Notes: generated by a model not told the origin, from the sequence alone. 55,243 nt of DNA from Eubacteriales Family XIII. Incertae Sedis bacterium (GCA_031261525.1 JAISJM010000112.1:1-55243); one strand, 5' to 3'. Positions 17,552-26,878 are shown, counted from the stretch's first letter. Numbers and translations: made by a program.

Positions 17552-19768
17552 ATGGCAATTCAATATTTTGAACAAGAGCGTGTATTTAAACTGGATACGC
17601 CAAATACAACCTATCTGATTGGTGTTGTCGATGAGGAAGGGTATCTAGGTCATCTATATTATGGCGCACGATTGGAAAATGGGCAAGGACTTGGATATTT
17701 GCTTCGGACGGAGGAAGCTCCCTTTGTGCCATCAAAAAATAATAGAGAAAAATCATCCTTTTTAGATTTTTTCCATACAGAATACCCGACCGGTGGTGTC
17801 GGAGATTATCGTGAAAGCGCGCTGGAAGTCCGCAATGCTGATGGATTTACTGCTTGCCAATTGCAGTATCAGGATTATGAAATTCTAGATGGTAAGTATG
17901 ACATTCCAGGCATGCCTGCGACATTTGCAGATGCGGCGCAGTCTTCACACGCACAGTCTTCACAAGCAACGACACTGCGTATTCGCTGTGTGGATTCGGT
18001 ACTAAACCTTGAAGTTATCTTGCAGTATGGCGTGTTTGAAGATGTAGATGCAATCACGAGAAGTGTCATCATTCAAAACCATGATGATTCTCCAGTCTAC
18101 CTTGAGAAAGTATTATCTGCATCAATTGACATGGATATGGAAGACTATGAGATGCTGACACTCCATGGTTCTTGGGCACGAGAGAGACACATTCAGCGAA
18201 ATAAATTGGTGTATGGCAGGCAATCCATTGGCTCGTTTAGAGGCGAATCTGGACATCAAGAGCACCCCTTTATTGCATTGGTATCGCCAGATACAACACA
18301 AGAGCATGGCAGCGTCTATGCAATGAGCTTTGTCTATTCTGGGAATTTTATTGCACAGGCTGAAGTCAGCCAGTTTGATTCCGTACGATTACAGATGGGA
18401 ATTCACACACAAGGATTTAGCTGGAAGCTGGATCCAAAAGAGACGTTCTATAGTCCAGAAGTTGTGCTGACCTATTCTGGCAATGGACTTGACCACATGA
18501 CCCATACCTTCCATAATCTGTATCGAAACCATCTGATACGCAGTCCATATCTGCATCAAGAGCGACCCATTCTTATCAATAATTGGGAAGCGACCTATTT
18601 TGATTTCGATCGCGAAAAGCTCTTAGCAATCGCACGAGATGCAAAAGATGCAGGGATTGAGATGCTCGTCATGGACGATGGCTGGTTCGGCAAGCGAAGC
18701 AGTGATGACAGTTCTTTAGGTGACTGGTTCGTCAACGAAGAAAAACTACAAGGTGGCTTGTCATACCTCGTGGACGAAGTGAAGAACATTGGATTGAAAT
18801 TCGGAATTTGGTTTGAACCAGAGATGATTTCTCCTGATTCGAATCTATATCGTGCCCATCCAGATTGGGCAATTTCAATTCCTCGTAGAGACGCAACACA
18901 GTCACGGTCGCAATTTGTATTGGATTTATCAAGACCTGAAGTCATAGATTACACTTACGAGCAAGTCGCTAAGATTCTACGAAGTGCACCCATTGACTAT
19001 GTGAAATGGGATATGAATCGTCAATTAAGTGACCTCGGTAGTGTCTATTTAGAAGCTGATAAAATGGGTGAATTATCCCATAGATATGTCCTCGGTGTGT
19101 ATGAATTACAAGAGCGATTGGTGACAGAATTCCCAGATTTATTACTCGAAAATTGCTCGGGTGGTGGTGCTCGCTTTGATCCAGGTATGCTGTATTATAG
19201 CCCGCAGATTTGGTGTTCCGATGATACTGATGCAATTGAACGACTGCAGATTCAAGAAGGCACCGCGCTCGTCTATCCATTATCTACGATTGGTGCACAT
19301 GTAAGTGACTGTCCGAATCATTCCGTTGGACGCACGACACCATTCAAGACGCGTGGCGATGTGGCATTGGCGGGCACGTTCGGTTATGAACTCGATATCA
19401 CAAAGATTCCAGATGCCGATCGCGCAATGATTCCAGAACAGACCGCACAATATCACAAGTACCACGAATTAATTAGAGAAGGCACATACTACCGAATTGC
19501 ATCTTGGGGTACGAATCATTCCTATGATTGCTATATGGTGGTAAATCAGGATAAAACCGATGCCTTGGTGACCTATGTACAAGTCCTTGGGCAGGCAAAT
19601 GTACACACAAAGAAAATGAAACTAAAAGGCTTAGACGCTGGTGCAACCTATGAACTAGAGGGTACAAGCGAGCAGTATCTGGGTGAGAGTTTGATGAACG
19701 CAGGATATATCGTGCCGAAGTTGTGGGGCGATTTCCAAAGTATATTATTACACTTTATTAGAGTGTGA
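17552..19768 (+). CDS. GH36 alpha-galactosidase
   Basis: A 738-aa alpha-galactosidase: N-terminal beta-supersandwich domain, central TIM barrel (about residues 330-640) and C-terminal beta domain. The nucleophile Asp487 is in YVKWDMNR, and the acid/base is in the SDDTDA motif near residue 558. The block VMDDGWFGKR and the LLENCSGGGARFD signature are standard for bacterial GH36. AAAGGAAAGG precedes the ATG at 17552; an ATG at 17525 overlapping the MATE stop is also possible. It is cytoplasmic and would remove alpha-1,6-galactose from imported galactomannan oligosaccharides so that the mannosyl backbone becomes accessible. Confidence 0.94.
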   Translation: MAIQYFEQERVFKLDTPNTTYLIGVVDEEGYLGHLYYGARLENGQGLGYLLRTEEAPFVPSKNNREKSSFLDFFHTEYPTGGVGDYRESALEVRNADGFTACQLQYQDYEILDGKYDIPGMPATFADAAQSSHAQSSQATTLRIRCVDSVLNLEVILQYGVFEDVDAITRSVIIQNHDDSPVYLEKVLSASIDMDMEDYEMLTLHGSWARERHIQRNKLVYGRQSIGSFRGESGHQEHPFIALVSPDTTQEHGSVYAMSFVYSGNFIAQAEVSQFDSVRLQMGIHTQGFSWKLDPKETFYSPEVVLTYSGNGLDHMTHTFHNLYRNHLIRSPYLHQERPILINNWEATYFDFDREKLLAIARDAKDAGIEMLVMDDGWFGKRSSDDSSLGDWFVNEEKLQGGLSYLVDEVKNIGLKFGIWFEPEMISPDSNLYRAHPDWAISIPRRDATQSRSQFVLDLSRPEVIDYTYEQVAKILRSAPIDYVKWDMNRQLSDLGSVYLEADKMGELSHRYVLGVYELQERLVTEFPDLLLENCSGGGARFDPGMLYYSPQIWCSDDTDAIERLQIQEGTALVYPLSTIGAHVSDCPNHSVGRTTPFKTRGDVALAGTFGYELDITKIPDADRAMIPEQTAQYHKYHELIREGTYYRIASWGTNHSYDCYMVVNQDKTDALVTYVQVLGQANVHTKKMKLKGLDAGATYELEGTSEQYLGESLMNAGYIVPKLWGDFQSILLHFIRV

Positions 19769-19810
19769 TGAGAGTATAACCCAGATTTTACAGAAAGTTA
19801 GGAGAGAAAG

Positions 19811-20542
19811 ATGATTGATGTAACAGGAAAATGGACATTAGTAACAGGCTCAAGCCGCGGGGTAGGCTACCGCATTGCACTCACAATGGCGCAAAGAGGA
19901 AGCAATTTAATTCTACATAGCAGAGATTTGGCACATACGGACCAAGTACTTGCCGATGTAAAAGCACTTGGTGTCGAGGCTTATGCCGTTGAAGCGGAAC
20001 TCTCAAGCCCCGATTCAATCAACAAGATGTTCGATGAAATCGATCAAAAAGGCACACAGGTTGACATCATCTTCAATGATGCAGGTGTGCAGATTGCATA
20101 TCGTACGGATTACTTCGAGACACCAGTAGAAGACTTTACCCAGAGTTTTCTCATCAATACCATTGCACCCGCACTGATTACCTATCATTTCCTTCCAGGG
20201 ATGATTGAACGCGGATTTGGCCGTATCATCAACACGACGAGCGGTATTAAAAACGAACCAGAACAGGCTGGCTATTCTTGTAGTAAAGCCGCATTGGATA
20301 AATTTACAACGGATTTGTCTTCGGTCATTGAAGGCACAGATGTCATGATGAATATCACCGATCCCGGTTGGTGTCGTACAGATTTGGGTGGACCAAATGC
20401 GCCAAATGATCCCGATAGCTGTATCCCAGGTATTGTCGTTGGCGCGTTTGTCGATGACAAGAAAAGTGGCAGATTACTACATGCGCAGACATTTACAGGT
20501 CTGACTCTTGAAGATGCTGTAAATAAAGCACACACGATGTGA
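19811..20542 (+). CDS. Short-chain dehydrogenase/reductase
   Basis: A 243-aa classical SDR. It has the TGSSRGVG nucleotide-binding motif (residues 13-20), FNDAG in place of NNAG, and the catalytic Ser-Tyr-Lys arrangement in NTTSGIK and YSCSK. Residues after LVTGSSR and a HSRD segment suggest NADP preference. It ends the enzyme run of the mannan operon, 43 bp after the alpha-galactosidase and with its own AGGAGAG site. The substrate is unknown; a sugar or sugar alcohol is likely from context only. Confidence 0.85.
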   Translation: MIDVTGKWTLVTGSSRGVGYRIALTMAQRGSNLILHSRDLAHTDQVLADVKALGVEAYAVEAELSSPDSINKMFDEIDQKGTQVDIIFNDAGVQIAYRTDYFETPVEDFTQSFLINTIAPALITYHFLPGMIERGFGRIINTTSGIKNEPEQAGYSCSKAALDKFTTDLSSVIEGTDVMMNITDPGWCRTDLGGPNAPNDPDSCIPGIVVGAFVDDKKSGRLLHAQTFTGLTLEDAVNKAHTM

Positions 20543-20552
20543 TTTTTCGCTT

Positions 20553-20578
20553 ATAATATATTCAGTAAGATATATTAT
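20553..20578. promoter_or_regulatory. Perfect AT-rich inverted repeat upstream of the one-TM protein gene
   Basis: ATAATATAT (20553-20561) and ATATATTAT (20570-20578) form a perfect 9-bp inverted repeat with an 8-bp spacer. Several TATAAT-like hexamers lie within it, so it may be an operator over a promoter for the following two genes. Confidence 0.35.
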
Positions 20579-20615
20579 GAGAAGTGAATTAATATACAGA
20601 TTGTGAGAAAAGAGA

Positions 20616-21272
20616 ATGTCCCTAGAAAGTGATGCCGCACAGAAAAAGAAGACGTGGAAAGGTTTATCGCCGAAGCAAAAGGTGAGATACTTTTGGGATT
20701 ATTATAAATGGGTAATCGCCATTGTCATCATCGTTATCGCACTGACCATCGGTGCAATCGAAGTCATCGGAAATCAGATGGAGAAGACAATCGTAACTGT
20801 CGCGATTTCAGGTGGCAATTCTGGCGCAGATTCGGCAGTCATGGCAACTGAATTTGAAGAGTATCTGGGCGGCATCAAAAAACATGAGAATATAAAAATC
20901 ATGCCTCTCAATTCTACAAATGGGCAGGATGTAACGGCAGATTATGGCGCGATGATGCAATTATCTGCGATGACTTCCGCAGGTGAGCTTGATGTATTCC
21001 TTGCAGATGAAACCAACTACAAAGATTATTCGGGTCAGGATGCGTTTTATAATTTGACAGATGTATTCGATTCAGAATTTTTGGATGCCCATGCCGAACA
21101 AATTAGTAAAAATGGTGACGCGCTTATCATCAACGCATCGCCCCTTCTTGATGAACTCACGCAGGATAAGAACGAAACATATTATTTAGGAATTATTGCA
21201 AATGCGCCCAATGCTGAGATTGCAAAACAATTTGCGGCATTTTTATTAGAGAATGAAGTTCATACGAATTAA
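20616..21272 (+). CDS. Single-pass membrane protein with extracytoplasmic domain, unknown function
   Basis: A 218-aa protein. A charged N-terminus rich in Lys (residues 1-40) is followed by one strong membrane helix (about 43-65, VIAIVIIVIALTIGAIEVIG). The remaining roughly 150 residues form an outer domain that looks like a small binding-protein fold (a DVFLADETNYKDYSG strand-helix segment). I recognise no named family. It precedes a DUF624 membrane protein, a pairing consistent with glycan-transport accessory roles. Its first 14 codons are duplicated immediately after the second MATE gene, evidence of a local duplication. Confidence 0.75.
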   Translation: MSLESDAAQKKKTWKGLSPKQKVRYFWDYYKWVIAIVIIVIALTIGAIEVIGNQMEKTIVTVAISGGNSGADSAVMATEFEEYLGGIKKHENIKIMPLNSTNGQDVTADYGAMMQLSAMTSAGELDVFLADETNYKDYSGQDAFYNLTDVFDSEFLDAHAEQISKNGDALIINASPLLDELTQDKNETYYLGIIANAPNAEIAKQFAAFLLENEVHTN

Positions 21273-21346
21273 CGGAGGTCTGCTATTTTAACGTAGGTCT
21301 GCTATTTTAAATGAGGTCTTTCGTTTTGAATGAGGCCTTTGGTCAT
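21271..21346. repeat. Four degenerate 19-bp tandem repeats
   Basis: The stretch between the one-TM gene and the DUF624 gene consists of about four units of 19 bp with the core GAGGTCT/GTAGGTCT followed by a T-rich half (two units share AGGTCTGCTATTTTAA). Each AGG-containing unit looks like a ribosome binding site copy, so the array may have arisen by slippage. Confidence 0.7.
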
Positions 21347-21380
21347 ATGGGCATTACAAAAAATAAGAGGAGCTTACAAT

Positions 21381-22019
21381 ATGCGTAATTTATTTAACAT
21401 GGATGGTGGCTTGATGAGTTTTCTCTTTCGTCTCACGGATCTCATCAAACTCAATGTCGTATTTTTCGTCTGTTGTATCCCAATCGTTACGATTGGACCT
21501 GCACTCACAGCTTTGTATTCTGTTACAATGAAGCTCGTAAAAAAAGAAGATCCCTATGTCGTAAAAAGCTTCTTTATGGCATTCAAAGCAAACTTCAAAA
21601 TGAGTTTGCTTGCATGGCTTCTCTTATTGGTAGCAGGAGCTGTTGCCTTTATTGACTATCGCTTGTCATTAACGTATACAGGCATCCTTGGTCAATTCTT
21701 GCCTTATCTATTTTTCGTATGGATTTTCATCTGTCTCATCATCATGCTTTATCTCTTTCCATACATCTCAAAATTCGAAGATCCGTTAAAGCGTACACTA
21801 AAAAATACAATCCTCATGGCAATCACAAACCTTCCCTATACTTTACTATTATTGGCAATCAGCGGAATCGCCGCCTTCTTATTCTTATCTGTCATTCCGA
21901 TTCACCTAGGCGTGATGTACTATATCCTCCTTGGTTTTTCAGTATTGGCATATCTCCATTCGTTTATTTTCCGAATCATCTTTGCGAAGTATACGCCAGA
22001 AAAAGAAACGATAGAATGA
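21381..22019 (+). CDS. DUF624 (YesL-like) membrane protein
   Basis: A 212-aa integral membrane protein with about five helices. The N-terminal signature FNMDGGLMSFLFRLTDLIKL followed by CCIPIVTIGPALTALY is typical of the DUF624/YesL family, found beside CUT1 sugar importers and YesM/YesN regulators in Firmicutes. AAGAGGAGC precedes the ATG at 21381; a longer in-frame reading starts inside the upstream repeats without support. Function is not known; a modulatory role in sugar import is a common proposal. Confidence 0.85.
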   Translation: MRNLFNMDGGLMSFLFRLTDLIKLNVVFFVCCIPIVTIGPALTALYSVTMKLVKKEDPYVVKSFFMAFKANFKMSLLAWLLLLVAGAVAFIDYRLSLTYTGILGQFLPYLFFVWIFICLIIMLYLFPYISKFEDPLKRTLKNTILMAITNLPYTLLLLAISGIAAFLFLSVIPIHLGVMYYILLGFSVLAYLHSFIFRIIFAKYTPEKETIE

Positions 22020-22080
22020 TCTGAATCATAGAAATACACATCATATCGTTCATGCTTTCGCCATGTTCCTTTTCATGATT

Positions 22081-22115
22081 TTGCAGTAAAATGAGTGTCA
22101 GTATATTATTTTACT
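22081..22115 (+). promoter_or_regulatory. Promoter of the second MATE gene with overlapping inverted repeat
   Basis: TTGCAG (22081-22086), 17 bp, TATTAT (22104-22109). The inverted repeat AGTAAAAT (22085-22092) / ATTTTACT (22108-22115) spans exactly the promoter, a layout expected for a repressor site. It implies that MATE copy 2 has its own control, unlike copy 1, which sits in the operon. Confidence 0.55.
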
Positions 22116-22141
22116 CTAAATCAAAAGATAGGTGGTGATAA

Positions 22142-23497
22142 ATGGCATCCTATATATCAGATATGACGGAAGGAAGTGAATTCAAGCATTTGATTCATTT
22201 TTCAATTCCGCTACTCATTGGAAATGTATTTCAACAATTTTACACGATTATTAATTCTGTCGTTGTTGGACGGTTCTTGGGGAAAAATGCGCTTGCGGCA
22301 GTTGGTATCGCAGGGACACTCCACTATATGTTTTTCTCGCTCTGTTTCGGTTTATCCATTGGTGTTGGTGTTGTCATCTCACATTTCTTTGGCGCAAAAA
22401 AAGAGGATAAGGTAAAACAGTCGATTGGAAATTCGATCTATATCATCATGCTTTCAGGTCTATTGTTGGGCGGGCTCGGAATCATCTTTACAAAACAAGT
22501 ACTTGAGTTGATGCAGACACCGCCAGAGGTAATGGCTGAAACGATTTTATATTTTCGCATCTTGTGTATCGGTATCGTCTTTGTCGGTGGATACAATGGC
22601 ATCGCCGCAATTCTTAGAGCGCTTGGCGATAGCAAGACACCGTTGATCTTTTTGCTAATCTCCAATGCCGTCAATGTTATATTGGATATCACCTTTGTTG
22701 TCGTTCTCCATAAAGGAATTGAATGGGTTGCCGTCGCAACGGTTTGTTCACAGATTGTTGCAATGGTAGGTACCATCTTATTGCCTCTACGGGGTAACGA
22801 ATATTTGCATATCAAATTGCGACATTTGCGGCTGAACAAAGATATTATCATTAAGATTACGAGTATGGGAATCCCTGTAGCGCTCCAAAATCTCATGATT
22901 GCGCTTTCGATGGTCGTCCTGCAAGGTGTCGTAAATCGCTTTGGCGCCTCCGCGATTGCAGCATTTACGGCGACGAGTCGTGTCGAGCAGCTTGCGGGTC
23001 AACCTTTTAATTCGATGAGTGCTGCAATGACAACATTTACAGGTCAGAATCTGGGCGCAGGCAAGATTGAACGTGTCCGAAAAGGACTACGAAAAGCGGT
23101 CTTGGTTTCTGTGACATTTGGCATATTCATGTGGCTCATCGTTGCGTTTTTCGGACAATGGATTGTCGCTCAATTTGTGCCAGATCCTGAAGTCATTCGT
23201 ATGGGTCACACGGGACTTCTGATTTTAGGTCCATTTTTCATTCCGCTCGGTTTGATTTATGTGTTTCGCGGTCTGCTTAACGGCACGGGCGATGGCATCT
23301 TTGCACTAATAATCGGGTTTGTTGAGATTGTTGGACGTGTTGGATTTGCATTAATTCTTACGCAGGTTTTACACATTGGCGTCTGGGGCATCTGGTGGAC
23401 AGCAGGTCTGACATGGGCGATTGCAGCAGCGACGGCAATCATTCGATACAAGCAAGGTAAATGGGATAAATTCGAAACAAAGATTGTGAGAAAATGA
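22142..23497 (+). CDS. MATE family efflux transporter (copy 2)
   Basis: A 451-aa, twelve-helix MATE protein, alignable end to end with the MATE gene at 16167. Both begin MASYIS(N/D)MTEGSEFKHL and share long identical stretches, so they are recent paralogues. The main differences are in helix-lining positions and the C-terminal tail, which here ends ETKIVRK. The tail is encoded by DNA resembling the region just upstream of the one-TM gene at 20616, marking a recombination junction. GGTGGTGA precedes the start. Substrate unknown. Confidence 0.9.
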   Translation: MASYISDMTEGSEFKHLIHFSIPLLIGNVFQQFYTIINSVVVGRFLGKNALAAVGIAGTLHYMFFSLCFGLSIGVGVVISHFFGAKKEDKVKQSIGNSIYIIMLSGLLLGGLGIIFTKQVLELMQTPPEVMAETILYFRILCIGIVFVGGYNGIAAILRALGDSKTPLIFLLISNAVNVILDITFVVVLHKGIEWVAVATVCSQIVAMVGTILLPLRGNEYLHIKLRHLRLNKDIIIKITSMGIPVALQNLMIALSMVVLQGVVNRFGASAIAAFTATSRVEQLAGQPFNSMSAAMTTFTGQNLGAGKIERVRKGLRKAVLVSVTFGIFMWLIVAFFGQWIVAQFVPDPEVIRMGHTGLLILGPFFIPLGLIYVFRGLLNGTGDGIFALIIGFVEIVGRVGFALILTQVLHIGVWGIWWTAGLTWAIAAATAIIRYKQGKWDKFETKIVRK

Positions 23498-23553
23498 TGT
23501 CCTTAGAACGTGATGCCACACAGAAAAAGAAAACATGGATTAGCAAGATTTAA
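23497..23553 (+). pseudogene. 5' remnant of a duplicate of the one-TM protein gene
   Basis: The 18-codon frame, starting ATG at the MATE stop (ATGA overlap), reads MSLERDATQKKKTW and then diverges to a stop. The gene at 20616 begins MSLESDAAQKKKTW, and the preceding bases GATTGTGAGAAAA also match. This is therefore a truncated copy of that gene's start, left when the MATE region was duplicated. Confidence 0.8.
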
Positions 23554-23624
23554 CGCTCTTTAACGTAAATATTTCCAAATCCTTTATTCCTTATCCATGT
23601 TTCTTCATACATAATGACTCCTCA

Positions 23625-23647
23625 CCACCAATCGTTTGGTGGTTTTT
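23625..23647 (+). terminator. Rho-independent terminator after MATE copy 2
   Basis: CCACCAA (23625-23631) and TTGGTGG (23636-23642) form a 7-bp stem with a 4-base loop, followed by TTTTT on the plus strand. It closes the plus-strand block, facing the end of the minus-strand kinase gene. Confidence 0.8.
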
Positions 23648-23650
23648 CTC

Positions 23651-25354
23651 TTATTGCTTCGGCACCACAACAACAACGCTAGTCCCTTGCGCAGGGACAC
23701 TCGTAATCTCAATACTAGCCAGCTCTCCATAGAGTAGTTGCAACCGCGACTGCACATTATGAATCCCGATACTCGAATAATGAATCCCTTTCGGTTCCGT
23801 CCGATTCATCTCGCCCACGACAAATCCTGTGCCATTATCCAGAATCTCAATTCGGATGCGCTCCTCGTGTTCAAGCATAAACACATTGATGAACCCTGCC
23901 CGTTGATCTGGAAATGCATGCAAGTACGCATTTTCAATAATCGGCTGTAGAATCATCTTCGGAATTTTCACGTCTTTAATGGAATCTGGCAGCATAAAAT
24001 TTGTATGGATATTGTCCCCAAAACGAAAATGCAGCACCGTCACGTAATTCTTCAGATAAGCCACTTCATCTTCAAGCGTAATGACATCTTCACCCTTGCT
24101 GAGCGAATACCGCAGCAATTGGATAAAGCTATCAATCGCCTGCACTGCATGATTGACATCGCCTTGATACACGAGAAATTTGATACTCGCGAGTGTGTTG
24201 TAGATAAAATGCGGCTGAATTTGCATCTGAAGTGCGTGCATCTCCATGAGCCGTTTATCCTTCTCCATGTTGATAATCGTATCAAAATAATCGCTGAGAT
24301 TGCTGAGCATATTGTTGTAAGCATTTGCCAGCTCCCGTACTTCGTGCGTGCCTTTGACTTCGATTTTGCCCGAGAAATCACCATCGCTGATTGTCGGAAT
24401 CTTGTCGATTAGATTGTAGATTGGCTTGGTCGTATTGCGAATGACAAAGTACGCAAATGCCGACATGATGATGATACCAATCAGATTGATTAAAATCAAT
24501 GGTTGCACGATATCCATATTGGAAGCGAGCCTGTCTTTGTTGATTGCGCTGATTAATCTAAAGTTAAAATTGGATAACCAGACAGATGAAATCTGCTCGT
24601 TTTTGTTGCTGCCGTGCGCGTATTTGTCGTTGAGCTTGTGCCGAATCGCGCCATAATCATTGGACGATACGACGATATCTTCCGAATCGACGATAAAGAC
24701 CTTGTTGATATAGGCATCAAGCGAAGACGCGTAAATGGTCTTGAACCGCTCTTCTTCGATAAAGATACTTGCATAGCCATAAATTTTGCCCGATGAATCC
24801 TGCAATTTCTTTATAAAGAAAAATCCCGGAGAACTAGAGGTTGCTTTGGTTAGCCCTTGCTTGCTATAGGTATAATAAATTTGCTGTGGACTGTTTCTTG
24901 CTTCCGTAAAGATTTCATTTTCGAGCATGCTAAGGGTATCTGCCTGCCTGACACCAGAATTATGGTAATAAGATGTCCCATTGATACCATATAATACAAG
25001 ATTTGACATGATATCATCGTAGACAAATGCCATCGGTCCTGTAAATGTCGTAAAATCGCGAATGATTTTCGCTCGGATTGCAGGTTCATCGAGCCCCGTT
25101 GTTAGAAAGTTTTGAATGATAGGTGAATCCATCTGATTGAGCATATTTGTCACGTTGTTGCTCAGGTGGTCGTAGTCATTTTCAAATTTCTCCAAAAGGA
25201 TCGCATTGGAATTGGCATACGACTCGACATAAGCTCTCGCGGCTTGTTGATAGACAACGACGGACGTGAGCACGGTGATTGACAAGATTGAGATGATGAC
25301 GATACCTAGAATCTTCGCCAGTAATTCATTTTTATATAGATATCTGCCAAGCAT
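23651..25354 (-). CDS. YesM-type sensor histidine kinase
   Basis: A 567-aa membrane sensor. One helix at about residues 15-37, an extracytoplasmic double-Cache-like domain to about 280, and a second helix at about 283-305 precede HAMP, a His_kinase domain with the phosphorylated His382 in IQPHFIYNTL, and a GHKL ATPase domain (N box ILQPIIENAYLHA; G box DNGTGF; GIGL-like SIGIHNVQSRL). This is the LytS/YesM class, which usually senses oligosaccharides in Firmicutes. It directly follows the response regulator, whose stop overlaps its ribosome binding site. The pair is divergent from an ABC importer and probably controls it. Confidence 0.93.
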   Translation of the reverse strand: MLGRYLYKNELLAKILGIVIISILSITVLTSVVVYQQAARAYVESYANSNAILLEKFENDYDHLSNNVTNMLNQMDSPIIQNFLTTGLDEPAIRAKIIRDFTTFTGPMAFVYDDIMSNLVLYGINGTSYYHNSGVRQADTLSMLENEIFTEARNSPQQIYYTYSKQGLTKATSSSPGFFFIKKLQDSSGKIYGYASIFIEEERFKTIYASSLDAYINKVFIVDSEDIVVSSNDYGAIRHKLNDKYAHGSNKNEQISSVWLSNFNFRLISAINKDRLASNMDIVQPLILINLIGIIIMSAFAYFVIRNTTKPIYNLIDKIPTISDGDFSGKIEVKGTHEVRELANAYNNMLSNLSDYFDTIINMEKDKRLMEMHALQMQIQPHFIYNTLASIKFLVYQGDVNHAVQAIDSFIQLLRYSLSKGEDVITLEDEVAYLKNYVTVLHFRFGDNIHTNFMLPDSIKDVKIPKMILQPIIENAYLHAFPDQRAGFINVFMLEHEERIRIEILDNGTGFVVGEMNRTEPKGIHYSSIGIHNVQSRLQLLYGELASIEITSVPAQGTSVVVVVPKQ

Positions 25355-26878
25355 CTAATACTCTCCTCTCCTAAATTTGGACGGAGAGAGCCCCGTCAGT
25401 TTCTTGAACATCTTCGAAAAATAAGCGGGGTCATTGTATCCAACTTCATAACAGATTTCCGAAAGATTCATCTCTGTGTTTTGCAGTAATTCTTTCGCCT
25501 TACCGATACGTATTTGGTTCAAGTAATCGGAAAATGTCACATTGTATTTTGAGGAAAAGAAACTCGATAGATAATTTGAACTAAAATGAAACTGTTTCGA
25601 AATCGAAGTCAGCGTGATACCTTGGTTGTAATTTTTATTGATATAAGACAGTATCTGCTGAAGCAGTTCATCTTCCTTGCCGCCTGTATTGATGAGCAGT
25701 TCAAGCTTGGCAATCATATCGAGAATGAGACTTGCAAAATCATCGATGTAATTGCAACTGTTCAGCTTCGTGATAAAATTCATTCGGAGCGCACCAAAAT
25801 TTTCGTCAAAGCTGCCTTTATTCTCCATCATCGTAAAAAGCGTATAGAAGATACTGCTCGCTTGCTCGTTGAGGTATCGTGGCGATGCCGCATTCATAAG
25901 AAGCTCATTGAAATAGGAATCAATTTGCGAGAGCCCATCTGCGAAGTCTCGATTAATCAGCTTAAGCAAATATTGATTTGTATCGAATTTGTCGTCATTT
26001 TCAAACTGGATTAGATTCTCATATTTTACAATCTTGGAGCCTTTGAAAAAGAATCGCTGGTTTTCACTCATACGTTTGAATTCAGTGTAATAATCTTTTA
26101 AGAGATTCAAATCCGCAAATGGCTTACTTAACGTGAAAAATACATCGGGATCGATAAAATCAATCGATCCGAATTTAGACTTGAGAAATTCAAGCAACAT
26201 GTCAAAATCACCTTGCATGCCGATGAGCAATCCCACGTCATTTTGACTTGTAATAAAAGGCAAACAGCTCACCTGCTCTGCAATCAGCGTATTGTATTGT
26301 TTGAACTGCGTATCCATTGCCTGCGGCGATTTATAATAGGATAGATTTGTATAGAGATATACATATTGTGTTGCAGGGGCAAGGCTCTCCGCGAGTTCTT
26401 TGACATCAAGTTCCGTGCTATAACCAGATAGATAGTTGCTCAGGTCTCTTGCGACATTTGCATGAGCACCACTGCCATCTTCTTTTAGATCAAGTAACGA
26501 TGCTACTTTGCGAAGCGTCTTCAGCAGACTTTCAGGAGTCAGGGTTGGTTTGAGGATATAGTCCGTGACGCCATTTTGAAAACTGCTCTTGACCATCTCA
26601 AAGTCATCAAAACTCGACAATACGATGGAACGTATATCGGGATAATTTGCACCTATAATGGAAGATAGTTCAAGGCCATCTAGGACTGGCATAACCAAAT
26701 CTGTGATGACAATGGACGGGGAAAACTCTGATATGAGCTTCAGCGCTTCTTTGCCATTGGGCGCCTCACCGACAACAACAAAGCCTTCCTGCTCCCAGTG
26801 AATCAGATTTCGAAGTCCCGCGCGTATTGCAAGTTCATCATCTACAATTATGACTTTAATCAGCTGTGTGCTGCTCAT
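25355..26878 (-). CDS. YesN-type response regulator with AraC DNA-binding domain
   Basis: A 507-aa regulator. Receiver domain at residues 1-125 with acidic pocket VDDE, phospho-acceptor Asp60 in VITDLVMP and Lys in YILKPT. A long middle region of unknown fold follows, then a C-terminal AraC-type double helix-turn-helix (ICYEVGYNDPAYFSKMFKKL signature) at the end. The start is taken at the Met of MSSTQLIKV, with GAGG 6 bp upstream; a longer frame exists. It is cotranscribed with the kinase. Four direct repeats upstream of the divergent binding-protein gene are its probable targets. Confidence 0.92.
   Translation of the reverse strand: MSSTQLIKVIIVDDELAIRAGLRNLIHWEQEGFVVVGEAPNGKEALKLISEFSPSIVITDLVMPVLDGLELSSIIGANYPDIRSIVLSSFDDFEMVKSSFQNGVTDYILKPTLTPESLLKTLRKVASLLDLKEDGSGAHANVARDLSNYLSGYSTELDVKELAESLAPATQYVYLYTNLSYYKSPQAMDTQFKQYNTLIAEQVSCLPFITSQNDVGLLIGMQGDFDMLLEFLKSKFGSIDFIDPDVFFTLSKPFADLNLLKDYYTEFKRMSENQRFFFKGSKIVKYENLIQFENDDKFDTNQYLLKLINRDFADGLSQIDSYFNELLMNAASPRYLNEQASSIFYTLFTMMENKGSFDENFGALRMNFITKLNSCNYIDDFASLILDMIAKLELLINTGGKEDELLQQILSYINKNYNQGITLTSISKQFHFSSNYLSSFFSSKYNVTFSDYLNQIRIGKAKELLQNTEMNLSEICYEVGYNDPAYFSKMFKKLTGLSPSKFRRGEY

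Noticed and set aside
22438..22896. 152-codon minus-strand frame in MATE copy 2
   Set aside because: Same type of antisense shadow as in copy 1, arising from paralogous DNA.
23651..26878. Assigning the sensor-regulator pair to the mannan operon
   Set aside because: It is separated by a terminator, is transcribed in the opposite direction, and is divergent from its own importer with repeat sites there; the mannan operon has its own LacI gene.
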